Below, in pieces: positions 16,504 through 24,157 of a stretch of DNA of 64,000 nucleotides. Numbering within the stretch: position 1 is the stretch's first letter; each line of letters starts with the position of its first letter. Below the pieces are notes generated by a model. It was not told the origin of the DNA, made no database searches, and saw only the letters and a program-made list of their open reading frames with translations. A program made the position numbers and the translations under genes. Source of the stretch: Prescottella soli (GTDB lineage: Bacteria > Actinomycetota > Actinomycetes > Mycobacteriales > Mycobacteriaceae); NCBI RefSeq assembly GCF_040024445.1, contig NZ_CP157276.1:310001-374000 (forward strand), in the 5' to 3' direction.

Positions 16504-17877
16504 TCAGCCGGCCTCGCGTGATTCGGCCGCGCGGCGCGCTCGACTCTGCTCCTGCAGGACGTCGATCGCGTTGCGCGCGAACACCTGCTGCTCGGTGGAC
16601 GCCATCTGCGCGCGTCCCCGGCCGAGGAACGAGACCGTCCACGAGATCACCGTCGACAGCCGGCTCCGGAACCCGATCAGGTACATCAGGTGGATCACGA
16701 GCCACATGATCCAGCCGATGAACCCGCTGATCTCGAGCTTGCCGACCTTCGCGACGGCGCTGTGCCGGGAGATCGTCGCCATCGAACCCTTGTCGAAGTA
16801 CTTGAACGGCTGCCGGTCCTCGGGTCGCGCATCGTCGAGCGCCGCGCGGATCTCCTTGGCCGCGTACTTGCCGCCCTGCATCGCCACCTGCGCCAGGCCG
16901 GGCAACTTGTCCAGCGACATCATGTCGCCGATGACGAACACGTTCGGATAGCCCGGCAACGTCAGGTCCGGATTCACGTGGACGCGGCCCGCCCGGTCGA
17001 CCTCGGCGCCCGACTGCTCACCCAGCTGGCGCCCCAGCGGGCTGGCCTGCACGCCGGCCGACCACACCTTGCACTGCGCCTCGATCCGGGTCTCGGTGCC
17101 GTCCTGGTTCTTGATGACCAGACCGTTCACGTCGACGTTCGTGACCATCGCGTTCAGTTTGATCTCCACGCCGAGCTTCTCGAGCCGCTCGGCGGCCTTG
17201 CGGCTCAGCTTGCCGCCGTACACCGGCAACACCGCCGGCGCCCCGTCGAGCAGGATCACCCGGGACCGACGCGGATCGATCCGCCGGAAGGCCCCCGCCA
17301 GGGTGCGGTGCGCGAGTTCGGCGATCTGCCCGGCCATCTCGACGCCGGTGGGCCCGGCACCGACGACGACGAAGGTGAGCAGCCGCTCGCGTTCCTCGGG
17401 GTCGTCGGACAGCTCGGCCTGTTCGAACGCGCCGAGGATGCGGCCGCGCAGCTCCAGGGCGTCGTCGATCGTCTTCATCCCGGGCGCGAACTCGGCGAAG
17501 TGGTCGTTGCCGAAGTAGGACTGCCCGGCCCCCGCGGCGACGATCAGCGAATCGAACTCGGTGACGGTCTCGCGGTCGAGCAGCCGCGAGGTGACCTTGC
17601 CGGCGGCGAGGTCGATCGTCTCGACGTCACCGAGGAGCACCTCGACGTTCTTCTGCTTGCGGAGCACCATCCGGGTGGCCGGGGCGATGTCGCCCACCGA
17701 CAGGATCCCGGTCGCCACCTGGTACAGCAGCGGCTGGAAGAGGTGATGCGTCGTCCGCGCGACCAGCGTGATGTCCACGGGCGCGCGTTTGAGCGCCTGC
17801 GTGGCGAAGAGCCCCCCGAACCCGGAGCCGATGACCACGACGCGCTGGCGACGGGGTTGTGACGAGGGGTTGCTCAT
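16504..17877 (-). CDS. ndh: Type II NADH:quinone oxidoreductase
   Basis: 457 residues with two Rossmann dinucleotide motifs: VIGSGFGGLFAT at the N-terminus for FAD and VVGAGPTGVEMAGQIAEL near residue 175 for NADH. The family signatures HHLFQPLLYQVATG and VFVIGDMMS (FAD-binding) and a C-terminal amphipathic membrane-anchoring region (WLVIHLMYLIGFRSRL) are present. NDH-2 is the non-proton-pumping entry point of electrons from NADH to menaquinone and is the main NADH dehydrogenase in many mycolata. Length is normal. Confidence 0.95.
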   Translation of the reverse strand: MSNPSSQPRRQRVVVIGSGFGGLFATQALKRAPVDITLVARTTHHLFQPLLYQVATGILSVGDIAPATRMVLRKQKNVEVLLGDVETIDLAAGKVTSRLLDRETVTEFDSLIVAAGAGQSYFGNDHFAEFAPGMKTIDDALELRGRILGAFEQAELSDDPEERERLLTFVVVGAGPTGVEMAGQIAELAHRTLAGAFRRIDPRRSRVILLDGAPAVLPVYGGKLSRKAAERLEKLGVEIKLNAMVTNVDVNGLVIKNQDGTETRIEAQCKVWSAGVQASPLGRQLGEQSGAEVDRAGRVHVNPDLTLPGYPNVFVIGDMMSLDKLPGLAQVAMQGGKYAAKEIRAALDDARPEDRQPFKYFDKGSMATISRHSAVAKVGKLEISGFIGWIMWLVIHLMYLIGFRSRLSTVISWTVSFLGRGRAQMASTEQQVFARNAIDVLQEQSRARRAAESREAG

Positions 17878-17966
17878 TGCGCGCTCCTCGAAGGTCGACG
17901 AATCGTCCTGACACTGTCACCGTAACCGTCGGGTGGACGGTCGGCTCGGCAACTCGGCCACGGAAA

Positions 17967-18007
17967 CGGCTGCGGGCGGTGGGACGTTTCCCCACCGCCC
18001 GCAGCCG
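17967..18007. terminator. Strong terminator after the MFS gene
   Basis: Perfect 17-bp arms (CGGCTGCGGGCGGTGGG and its complement) with loop ACGTTTC, 18 bases beyond the stop of the minus-strand MFS gene. Lies between it and the ndh promoter region. Confidence 0.8.
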
Positions 18008-18025
18008 GTTGTCAGAACGCGACCG

Positions 18026-19480
18026 TCACGCCTCGGCGTACACGCTGCCGCGACGGATCAGCAGGGTGAACCCGATCGTCAGCAGGCCCGCGACGATCAT
18101 CAGCGCACCGACCGTGTTGAGCCCGGTCACCGTGGGGCCGGCCGCGGTGGCCGACGAGGCGAGCAGCATCGTCGCGATCGAGGTGCCGATGCCCTGGCCG
18201 CCGGTGCGCAGCACTGAGTTGGTGCCGGTCGCCTCGCTGGTGTTCCCCTCGGGCACGGCCTCGACGATGAGGTTCGGCAGCGCGGTGTACGCGAACGCGG
18301 TGCCGATCGACACGGTGATGATCATCGCGACCATGCCGGCGACCGATTCGTGCAGCACCAGCATCATCGCGCTGCTGGCGACGAAGAGCGCGGTGCCGAG
18401 GAGCATCGAGGCACGCGATCCGGCGGCCCGTGTGATCCGGCCGCTGAGCGGCGTGCACACGAACCCGAACAACGAACCGATGAACGACAGCCAGCCGGCG
18501 TTGGTGGGGGAGATGCCGAGGCCGAACGCGGACGTGGTCGGGGACTGCAGGATCATCGGGATGATCATCGTGCTGATACCCATCGGGCCGACGGCGATGG
18601 CCAGCGTCGCGCACATCGTCAGCGCGACCTTGCGGTCGGTGAACAGGCGCACGTTGACGATCGGGTCGGTGACCCGCAGTTCCCACAGCACCCACAGGGC
18701 GAGCACGACGAGGCCGCCGACGATCAGCCCGAGGGTCTTGGCGTCGGTCCAGCCCCACGCGCCGGACTTGTTGATGCCGAGCAGCACCGCCGCGATCGCC
18801 GGGGCGAACGCGATCGTGCCGACGTAGTCCACCTTCTGGGTGCTGCCGACGGCGGGACGCCACGGCAGCACGAACAGCACCAGCAGCAGAGCCATCACCG
18901 CGTAAGCGGCCGCGACCACGAAGATCATGTGCCAGCTCGCGTGGTCGAGCATGAATCCGGCCACGAGCAGCGACGCCGAGCCGGCGGCGACCGCGGAACC
19001 CGAGATGATCGCGATCGCGACGGGAACCTTGGCGGCGGGCAGGTGCTCGCGCGCCAGGCCGATGCACAGCGGCAGGATCGCGCCCGCGACGCCCTGGATG
19101 GCGCGGCCGACGATGATGCTGCCGATGCTGTCGCCGATGGCGCTGACGAACGAGCCCAGTGCCGCGGCGGCGAGCAGGACGACGAGCACCCGCTCGCGCC
19201 CGTACATGTCGCCGAGGCGACCGCACACCGCGGCGGAGGCGGCGGCGACCAGGAGGAAGGCCGTCACGGCCCAGCCGACCGTCGCGGCGTCGCTGTGGAA
19301 CTCCCGGATGAACGTCGGGATGGCGCCGTACACCATCGACGTCTCGAACGCGCTGATGATCTCGACCAACACGAGGACGGCGATGATCACCCACGCGGGG
19401 CGCTGACGGTTGTACCGACCACGCGCTGCGGCGGTGGGGGGCGCCGCGATCGTGGTGGGGTTGTCTGCGGTTGCTGTCAC
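18026..19480 (-). CDS. DHA2-family (14-helix) MFS drug/solute exporter
   Basis: 484 residues with about 14 membrane helices. Motif A-like GRLGDMYGRERVLV follows helix 2 and a motif C-like segment (AIISGSAVAAGSASLLVAGFMLD) lies in helix 5. DHA2 members export drugs, dyes or biosurfactants by proton antiport; the substrate is unknown and no regulator gene is adjacent. Start chosen at ATG 19480 (MTATADNPTT). The terminator at 17967-18007 follows. Confidence 0.88.
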   Translation of the reverse strand: MTATADNPTTIAAPPTAAARGRYNRQRPAWVIIAVLVLVEIISAFETSMVYGAIPTFIREFHSDAATVGWAVTAFLLVAAASAAVCGRLGDMYGRERVLVVLLAAAALGSFVSAIGDSIGSIIVGRAIQGVAGAILPLCIGLAREHLPAAKVPVAIAIISGSAVAAGSASLLVAGFMLDHASWHMIFVVAAAYAVMALLLVLFVLPWRPAVGSTQKVDYVGTIAFAPAIAAVLLGINKSGAWGWTDAKTLGLIVGGLVVLALWVLWELRVTDPIVNVRLFTDRKVALTMCATLAIAVGPMGISTMIIPMILQSPTTSAFGLGISPTNAGWLSFIGSLFGFVCTPLSGRITRAAGSRASMLLGTALFVASSAMMLVLHESVAGMVAMIITVSIGTAFAYTALPNLIVEAVPEGNTSEATGTNSVLRTGGQGIGTSIATMLLASSATAAGPTVTGLNTVGALMIVAGLLTIGFTLLIRRGSVYAEA

Positions 19481-19951
19481 TGAAGTAGATGTCCAGACTC
19501 TTGACCGGCCCGGAATGCGGGCGGTGGTGCATGAATTCGAAGAATCGCGAGGTCGTCGCGCCTGACGGGCCGTGAGCGGCCATGGGTGGGCGACGCTGCT
19601 GTTCCGTGGGTCACAGTGTGGCCAGTCACTATCGGCGCACCGCGTGGCTGCGCACCCAGTGGGACTGTGCCGTGACGCGCGCTACAGCGGTGAACTGGGG
19701 AGATGAGGAAAAGGCCTGGTGGAGGCGCCGCATCGGCAGCCTGCGGTGGCGACGCGACTCTCACTGGCCGGGACACGAATCCGCGCCGCGGCCCGCCCGT
19801 GCATCGGCGCCGGACGCGGGCGGGTCGAACAAACCATCGACCAGTGTTCCAGCCCGTCCGCCGTTCCGGTGCGGAATCGTCGAAATACCGTGTGCCGCAA
19901 TGCCGCCGACCGTTCTCCGGCGCAGGACGATCGCGGCGACCCTCCGAGCGG
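19481..19951. other. Intergenic region, no gene recognised
   Basis: 471 bases between the MFS start and the stop of the tyrosine recombinase. Open frames here have Arg/Pro-rich translations typical of GC-rich non-coding DNA. It must hold the MFS promoter; I see no clear operator, RNA gene or attachment site. Confidence 0.5.
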
Positions 19952-20992
19952 TCAGTTCCCGTCGAGCAGCCGATACAGCGGATTCCGTGCGGCCGCCTCG
20001 CGCACCCCGGTTCCCGCGCCCTCCGTGTACACCTGGGTCGTGTTCATCGACTCGTGACCCAGCATCCGCATCAGCGTGAAGATGCTGACGTTCTCGTCCG
20101 CCATGTTGGTGGCGAAGGTGTGCCGGAACTGATGCGTCAGCGCACCTTTGGCGCGTTCCCCGTTGATGCCGGCACGCCGATAGGCGCGCAGCACCCGGTA
20201 CTGCAGCGTCCCGCGTGTGATCCGGGCGCCGTCGGCCCCGACGAACAGGGGATCGGTGCTGCGGAAGTGCTGCCACGCGGTCGCGTCCGACGCCACCCGA
20301 CGCTTGGTCGAACCGGGGAACCGCTCGATCCGCGACTCCAGGTAGCCGGTCAACGCGGCCACCAGCGCGGGCTCCGCCGTCGCGACCCGCTCCTTGCTGC
20401 CCTTGCCGCGGACCAGGATGACCTTCGCCGAGCCGGCCGCGGCATCGACCGCACCGCGCACGTCCCCGATGTCGACCGCGATCAACTCCGACGACCGCAT
20501 CCCGGTCAACAACGCCATCAGGATGATCGCGAAGTCGCGTTCCCCCCACGGCCGGACGCCGTCGGTGTCGTCCTCCTGCAGCGTCGCGATGAGCCGGGCG
20601 ACCGCGTCCGACGGCAGCGCCTTGGGAATCCGCTTGGGTGCCTTGGGGCGCAGCACCGCCGACATCGGATTGGCGACGATCGCGTCGAGCGAGAACAGGA
20701 AGTCGCACAGCGTGTTCCAAGTGGACCAGCAGCGGCGGATCGACGCGACCTCGTGGGTTGCGGCGAACGACGCGAACGCCTGCTGCATCGACGGCTTGGT
20801 GATCACGTCCAGCGGCAACTCGCCCGCGGGAACACCGGACTGCTGCGCCAGGAACTCGCAGATCCCCGCGTAGTCCTGCCGGTACGCCTTGAGCGTGTGC
20901 GGTGACGGCTTCGCCGTGCTGCGGTGCAGCAGGAACTCGCCGAACCAGGCGTCGAGTAGCCGTCGATCGTCGCTCACGCCGGTTCGCTCCAA
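19952..20992 (-). CDS. Tyrosine recombinase/integrase (XerC/D-like)
   Basis: 346 residues. N-terminal SAM-like DNA-binding domain (TLKAYRQDYAGICEFLAQQ), then a catalytic domain with the R-K-HxxR-H-Y set: Arg in TGMRSSELIAVD, HQFRHTFAT, LGHESMNTTQVYTEG. The catalytic residues look intact. It stands alone: no excisionase, phage or transposon genes, and no visible att repeats flank it. It may be a chromosomal recombinase or the survivor of an old integrated element. Confidence 0.88.
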   Translation of the reverse strand: MERTGVSDDRRLLDAWFGEFLLHRSTAKPSPHTLKAYRQDYAGICEFLAQQSGVPAGELPLDVITKPSMQQAFASFAATHEVASIRRCWSTWNTLCDFLFSLDAIVANPMSAVLRPKAPKRIPKALPSDAVARLIATLQEDDTDGVRPWGERDFAIILMALLTGMRSSELIAVDIGDVRGAVDAAAGSAKVILVRGKGSKERVATAEPALVAALTGYLESRIERFPGSTKRRVASDATAWQHFRSTDPLFVGADGARITRGTLQYRVLRAYRRAGINGERAKGALTHQFRHTFATNMADENVSIFTLMRMLGHESMNTTQVYTEGAGTGVREAAARNPLYRLLDGN

Positions 20993-21067
20993 TGTCCTTC
21001 CGCTGCCCCTCGACTCGGACGGACCAGCACATGTGTTCGATCAGTACCCGAGCAGTGTATAGGCCGA

Positions 21068-22567
21068 TCACCCGGACTCGGGCCGGTGCCACCGGCCCCC
21101 GCGGTCGGACAACCGGACCACGGTGCGCGCGAGACGCGGGGTCGCCCGCACCACCCTCAGGAACATCCGGTCGAGCAGGTTCGGTGCCGGCGGACCGTCG
21201 CACGGCCACGGCTTGTCGGACTCGTCGGGGTCAGCGTTTCCCACCCCGAACAGCTGCCACCTCCCGGGTACGCCACGGAGCGTGTGGACGCCACGCCCGA
21301 CGAACCCCAGCCCCGAGTCGTGCCCGAGATCACGCACCGACCGGGAAACGAGCACCTCGCCCGGCCGTGCGATCCCGCACATGCGGGCTCCGATATGGAC
21401 GGTCATCCCGGTCAGATCCGAGCCGTCGTGCTCGACGACACCCGAATGCACTCCGCACCGGACCCTCAGGCCGAGGGCAGACACGGCCGACCGGATGCGG
21501 TCCGCGCATCGCACGGCAGTGATCGGGCCGTCGAAGACACTGAACGTGCCGTCGCCGACCACGTTGACGACGCGGCCACCTGCCGCCTCGACCAGTTCGC
21601 GCACCTGACGTTCGTGCGCCGCGCGGAGATCCCGGTACGCGAAATCCCCGATCCGGGCGAGCAGTTCCGTCGAACCCACGAGATCGGTGAACAGGACGGT
21701 CGCGAGGAATTCGTCGGCCTCGACGGGGCGGTCCGCGCCGGTCGCCACGAGCTCGAGTTCATCGAAGGCGGGAATCAAGGATTCGCCGAGCGACGAACCG
21801 CGCAACGTCTCCGGCAGCCACTCGAACGTCCCGCGCGGTATCTGGTCGGCTACGTAGCGTGCGACGTTCTCCGGGACCGGGCCGGACGGCACCAGCAGCA
21901 CGCGCGCCGGCGCCTGAATCGCCGGCAGCATCGACGAATAGTCCGATCGGAGCGACCGTTCGAGGTAGGCGCGGGCCGTGGCCGGGGTGGCCGAGCAGCG
22001 CTCCATCATCGCCATGATCCGACGATTCCGCGGGGAGTCGAGCGCGGGATCCCACATGGCCAGGCTCATGCCCGAGCCCCACGCGTCGAATGCGGTGCGC
22101 CATCCGTCGACGAACCGCTTCTGCGATTGCGCAGTCCACCCGTGCGGGACTCCGGCCGCGACCAGCGCCTCGGCGAACGGCTGGACCAGGACCAGCCCGG
22201 CGACCCGTTCCGGAGTACGTGCAGCGACCAAGGACAACGCGGCGCACGTGCTCGCGACGCCGCCCATGGTCGCCGACGCCATCCCCAACTCGTCCATGAC
22301 GGCGACGATGTCGTCGGCCTGCTCCTCGATCGTCGGGATGTGATCGACCGGGTCGGACATGCCGAGCCCGCGGCACTGGAAGTACGCGGTCCGGGAATAC
22401 GTGGAGCCACGCGAGAGGACGTAGTGGATGTGGGGATCGGTCCACATCAGATCGAGATGGAGATTGATCTCCATGAACCAGACCACATCATGGCCGTCGG
22501 CCCCGACGACCTGGAAGGCGAGTGCACGCCCGGCACGCTGGACGTACCGAGTGACCGGTGGGTCCAC
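21068..22567 (-). CDS. Alpha/beta-hydrolase-like/class III adenylate cyclase fusion
   Basis: About 499 residues from GTG 22567, where a -10-like TATTCT lies six bases upstream (leaderless). Residues ~10-270 are an alpha/beta hydrolase fold (CRGLGMSDPVDHIP, VLLVPSG), but the nucleophile elbow reads MGGVAST instead of G-x-S-x-G, so this half may only sense ligands. Residues ~300-440 are a class III nucleotide cyclase domain: metal Asp in LFTDLVGST and in VVGDGTFSVFD, Arg in VHIGARM (the usual Asn before it is His). Similar hydrolase-cyclase fusions are common in mycobacteria and rhodococci. cAMP synthesis is expected but not assured given the substitutions. Confidence 0.82.
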   Translation of the reverse strand: MDPPVTRYVQRAGRALAFQVVGADGHDVVWFMEINLHLDLMWTDPHIHYVLSRGSTYSRTAYFQCRGLGMSDPVDHIPTIEEQADDIVAVMDELGMASATMGGVASTCAALSLVAARTPERVAGLVLVQPFAEALVAAGVPHGWTAQSQKRFVDGWRTAFDAWGSGMSLAMWDPALDSPRNRRIMAMMERCSATPATARAYLERSLRSDYSSMLPAIQAPARVLLVPSGPVPENVARYVADQIPRGTFEWLPETLRGSSLGESLIPAFDELELVATGADRPVEADEFLATVLFTDLVGSTELLARIGDFAYRDLRAAHERQVRELVEAAGGRVVNVVGDGTFSVFDGPITAVRCADRIRSAVSALGLRVRCGVHSGVVEHDGSDLTGMTVHIGARMCGIARPGEVLVSRSVRDLGHDSGLGFVGRGVHTLRGVPGRWQLFGVGNADPDESDKPWPCDGPPAPNLLDRMFLRVVRATPRLARTVVRLSDRGGRWHRPESG

Positions 22568-22705
22568 TTGTTCAGAATAACCGCAGGTCCATGGCACTTC
22601 ACGTGGCGCGCGAATCGGGTGGCGTCGGCGAAGACGTTGCTTCACCCTCAATTTCACCCCATTCCAGCTTTCGCTGAACGACCCGATCTCGCTAACTTCA
22701 TATCG

Positions 22706-22733
22706 CCAGGCACACCCCCCGACGTGTGCCTGG
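22706..22733. repeat. Inverted repeat with 10-bp arms
   Basis: CCAGGCACAC, 8-nt loop, GTGTGCCTGG, followed on the plus strand by CTTCAACTTT. It sits between divergent genes (cyclase and Cys-rich protein), where no transcript obviously needs to end. Confidence 0.6.
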
Positions 22734-22744
22734 CTTCAACTTTC

Positions 22745-22802
22745 CAGCGTCCCGTTGCCCACACTTCTCGGTAGCTCGTCCGAGTGCGGCAACGGGACGC
22801 TG
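22745..22802. repeat. Long stem-loop with 15-bp perfect arms and nested hairpin
   Basis: CAGCGTCCCGTTGCC (22745-22759) pairs exactly with 22788-22802; the 28-nt loop contains a further CTCGG/CCGAG stem. Twelve bases separate it from the inverted repeat at 22706. It may be part of a regulatory leader, a small mobile remnant or a regulator site; unexplained. Confidence 0.6.
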
Positions 22803-22816
22803 TCGTATGCGGATCC

Positions 22817-22844
22817 GTGTGTAGTGCCATCGCGTCCGGGGTAT
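22817..22844 (+). promoter_or_regulatory. SigF/SigB-type promoter candidate
   Basis: GTGT followed after 16-18 bases by GGGTAT (22839-22844) resembles the mycobacterial SigF consensus GTTT-N15-17-GGGTAT. It would drive the Cys-rich small protein; a SigF-type sigma factor is encoded just downstream on the other strand. Confidence 0.45.
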
Positions 22845-22896
22845 CCACCTGACATGCCGGCTGGGGTTCCCGCCGGCTCGGACGAGGAGGCGGACG

Positions 22897-23130
22897 ATGT
22901 CGACCTGCGAGACGTGCGGCAACGACTACGACAAGGCTTTCACGGTCATCATGGGCGACCGCCGAGGGGTTTTCGACAGCTTCGAATGCGCCGCACAAGC
23001 GATGGCTCCGGTGTGCGGTCACTGTGGATGCCGCATCCTCGGCCACGGCGTCGAGGACGAGAGCCGCATCTTCTGCTGCGCCAACTGCGCGCGGCGGGCG
23101 GGTCACGAGCAGCTGGTCGATCGCGTGTGA
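22897..23130 (+). CDS. Small Cys-rich protein (prokaryotic metallothionein-like / zinc-binding)
   Basis: 77 residues with nine Cys: CETC at the start, FECAA, CGHCGCR in the middle and CCANCARR near the end, plus several His. The pattern of CxxC, CxxCxC and CCxxC suggests binding of zinc or other metals. Similar small proteins are widespread in actinobacteria and sometimes called metallothioneins; the function is not established. Ribosome site GAGGAGG is six bases before the ATG. A SigF-like promoter lies about 50 bases upstream, suggesting stress induction. Confidence 0.78.
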   Translation: MSTCETCGNDYDKAFTVIMGDRRGVFDSFECAAQAMAPVCGHCGCRILGHGVEDESRIFCCANCARRAGHEQLVDRV

Positions 23131-23137
23131 CCGGATG

Positions 23138-23911
23138 TCACCGCTCGATCTGGTCGCGCAGCGTCGCGAGGGAGCGAGCCAGGAGCCGGGAAACGTGCAT
23201 CTGGGAGATCCCGACCTCCTCGGCGATCCGGCTCTGCGTCAGATTCCCGAAGAATCGCATGAGCACGATCCGACGCTCACGGTCGGGGAGTGCGGCGAGC
23301 GCGGGACGCAGTGTCTCGTGGTCCTCGACCGCGTCCAGGCGCGCATCTTCGTCGCCGAGGACCTCCGCGAGGGGGTGATCGTGGACGCGGCTCCCGGAAC
23401 CCGCATCCACCGACACCGTCTGATAGGCGTTCGCCGCCAGGAGTCCCTCGCAGACGTCGTCCACCCCGATCCGCAGCTCGGCGGCGATCTCGAGAGACGT
23501 GGGAGGACGTCCCAGCCGCTGCGAGAGGAGCGCGACCGAACGGGTGATCTCGAGATGCAACTCCTTGACGCGCCGGGGCACCCGCACGGCCCACCCGGTG
23601 TCGCGGAAGTGCCGGCGCACTTCGCCCATCATCGTCGGCACCGCGAAGGCCACGAAGTCGGAGCCCACGTGCACGTCGTACCGGTTGACCGCGTTGACCA
23701 GCCCGACACGGGCCACCTGAACGAGGTCGTCGTGGAATTCTCCACGGCCGTCGAACCTGCGCGCGATGTGATCGGCGAGGGGCAGGCACCGTGTGATCAC
23801 GGAGTCGCGGAGCACGACGTAACGCGGGTCGCTGGGGTCGAGCGACGCCATGGACTCGAAGACCGGACCCACGTCACGGTATTCGTCGGCGTGCTCGACC
23901 GGACGATTCAC
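23138..23911 (-). CDS. sigF: SigF/SigB-family stress sigma factor
   Basis: 257 residues from GTG 23911. Region 2 (LADHIARRFDGRGEFHDDLVQVARVGLVNAVNRYD) and region 4 (LPDRERRIVLMRFFGNLTQSRIAEEVGISQMHVSRLLARSL) match SigF-type sigma factors of mycobacteria and streptomycetes. I prefer the GTG because it yields the usual length and overlaps the stop of a small upstream frame (GTGA); an open frame does extend to 24076. No RsbW/UsfX-type anti-sigma gene is adjacent, unlike the usual usfX-sigF operon, so the anti-sigma factor must be elsewhere. Confidence 0.87.
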   Translation of the reverse strand: MNRPVEHADEYRDVGPVFESMASLDPSDPRYVVLRDSVITRCLPLADHIARRFDGRGEFHDDLVQVARVGLVNAVNRYDVHVGSDFVAFAVPTMMGEVRRHFRDTGWAVRVPRRVKELHLEITRSVALLSQRLGRPPTSLEIAAELRIGVDDVCEGLLAANAYQTVSVDAGSGSRVHDHPLAEVLGDEDARLDAVEDHETLRPALAALPDRERRIVLMRFFGNLTQSRIAEEVGISQMHVSRLLARSLATLRDQIER

Positions 23912-24006
23912 GCAATCGACCTGCGGGATCGTCGGGGGGAGTGGAACGGTGGTCCCGCACGGTTCGTCGGCCGCGCATCGGGCTCCGGTGCGTCGTCGTC
24001 CCTCAC
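23908..24006 (-). CDS. Possible 32-codon leader ORF coupled to sigF
   Basis: GTG at 24006 is preceded by CGGAGGACAC, an excellent ribosome site, and opens a 32-residue Arg/Pro-rich frame whose TGA overlaps the sigF GTG by four bases. The peptide resembles nothing known. It could couple sigF translation to ribosome passage. It could also be chance, with sigF translated from the longer in-frame start. Confidence 0.35.
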   Translation of the reverse strand: MRDDDAPEPDARPTNRAGPPFHSPRRSRRSIA

Positions 24007-24157
24007 GTGTCCTCCGTTCGGCCGGACATCGGATGCGTCCATCGTAGGACGGTTCGGCATCCGGGACAGGTGACACTGTCGGTGATCACCCCGTTCAACT
24101 GGAGATCACCTGTCCGCGGCGGAATGCGCCGACCGATCGTCCGGGCTGCCGTGCGAC

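Noticed and set aside
19477-19776. 99-codon minus-strand frame upstream of the MFS gene
   Set aside because: Overlaps the MFS start slightly, Pro/Ala/Arg-rich, no ribosome site or domain.
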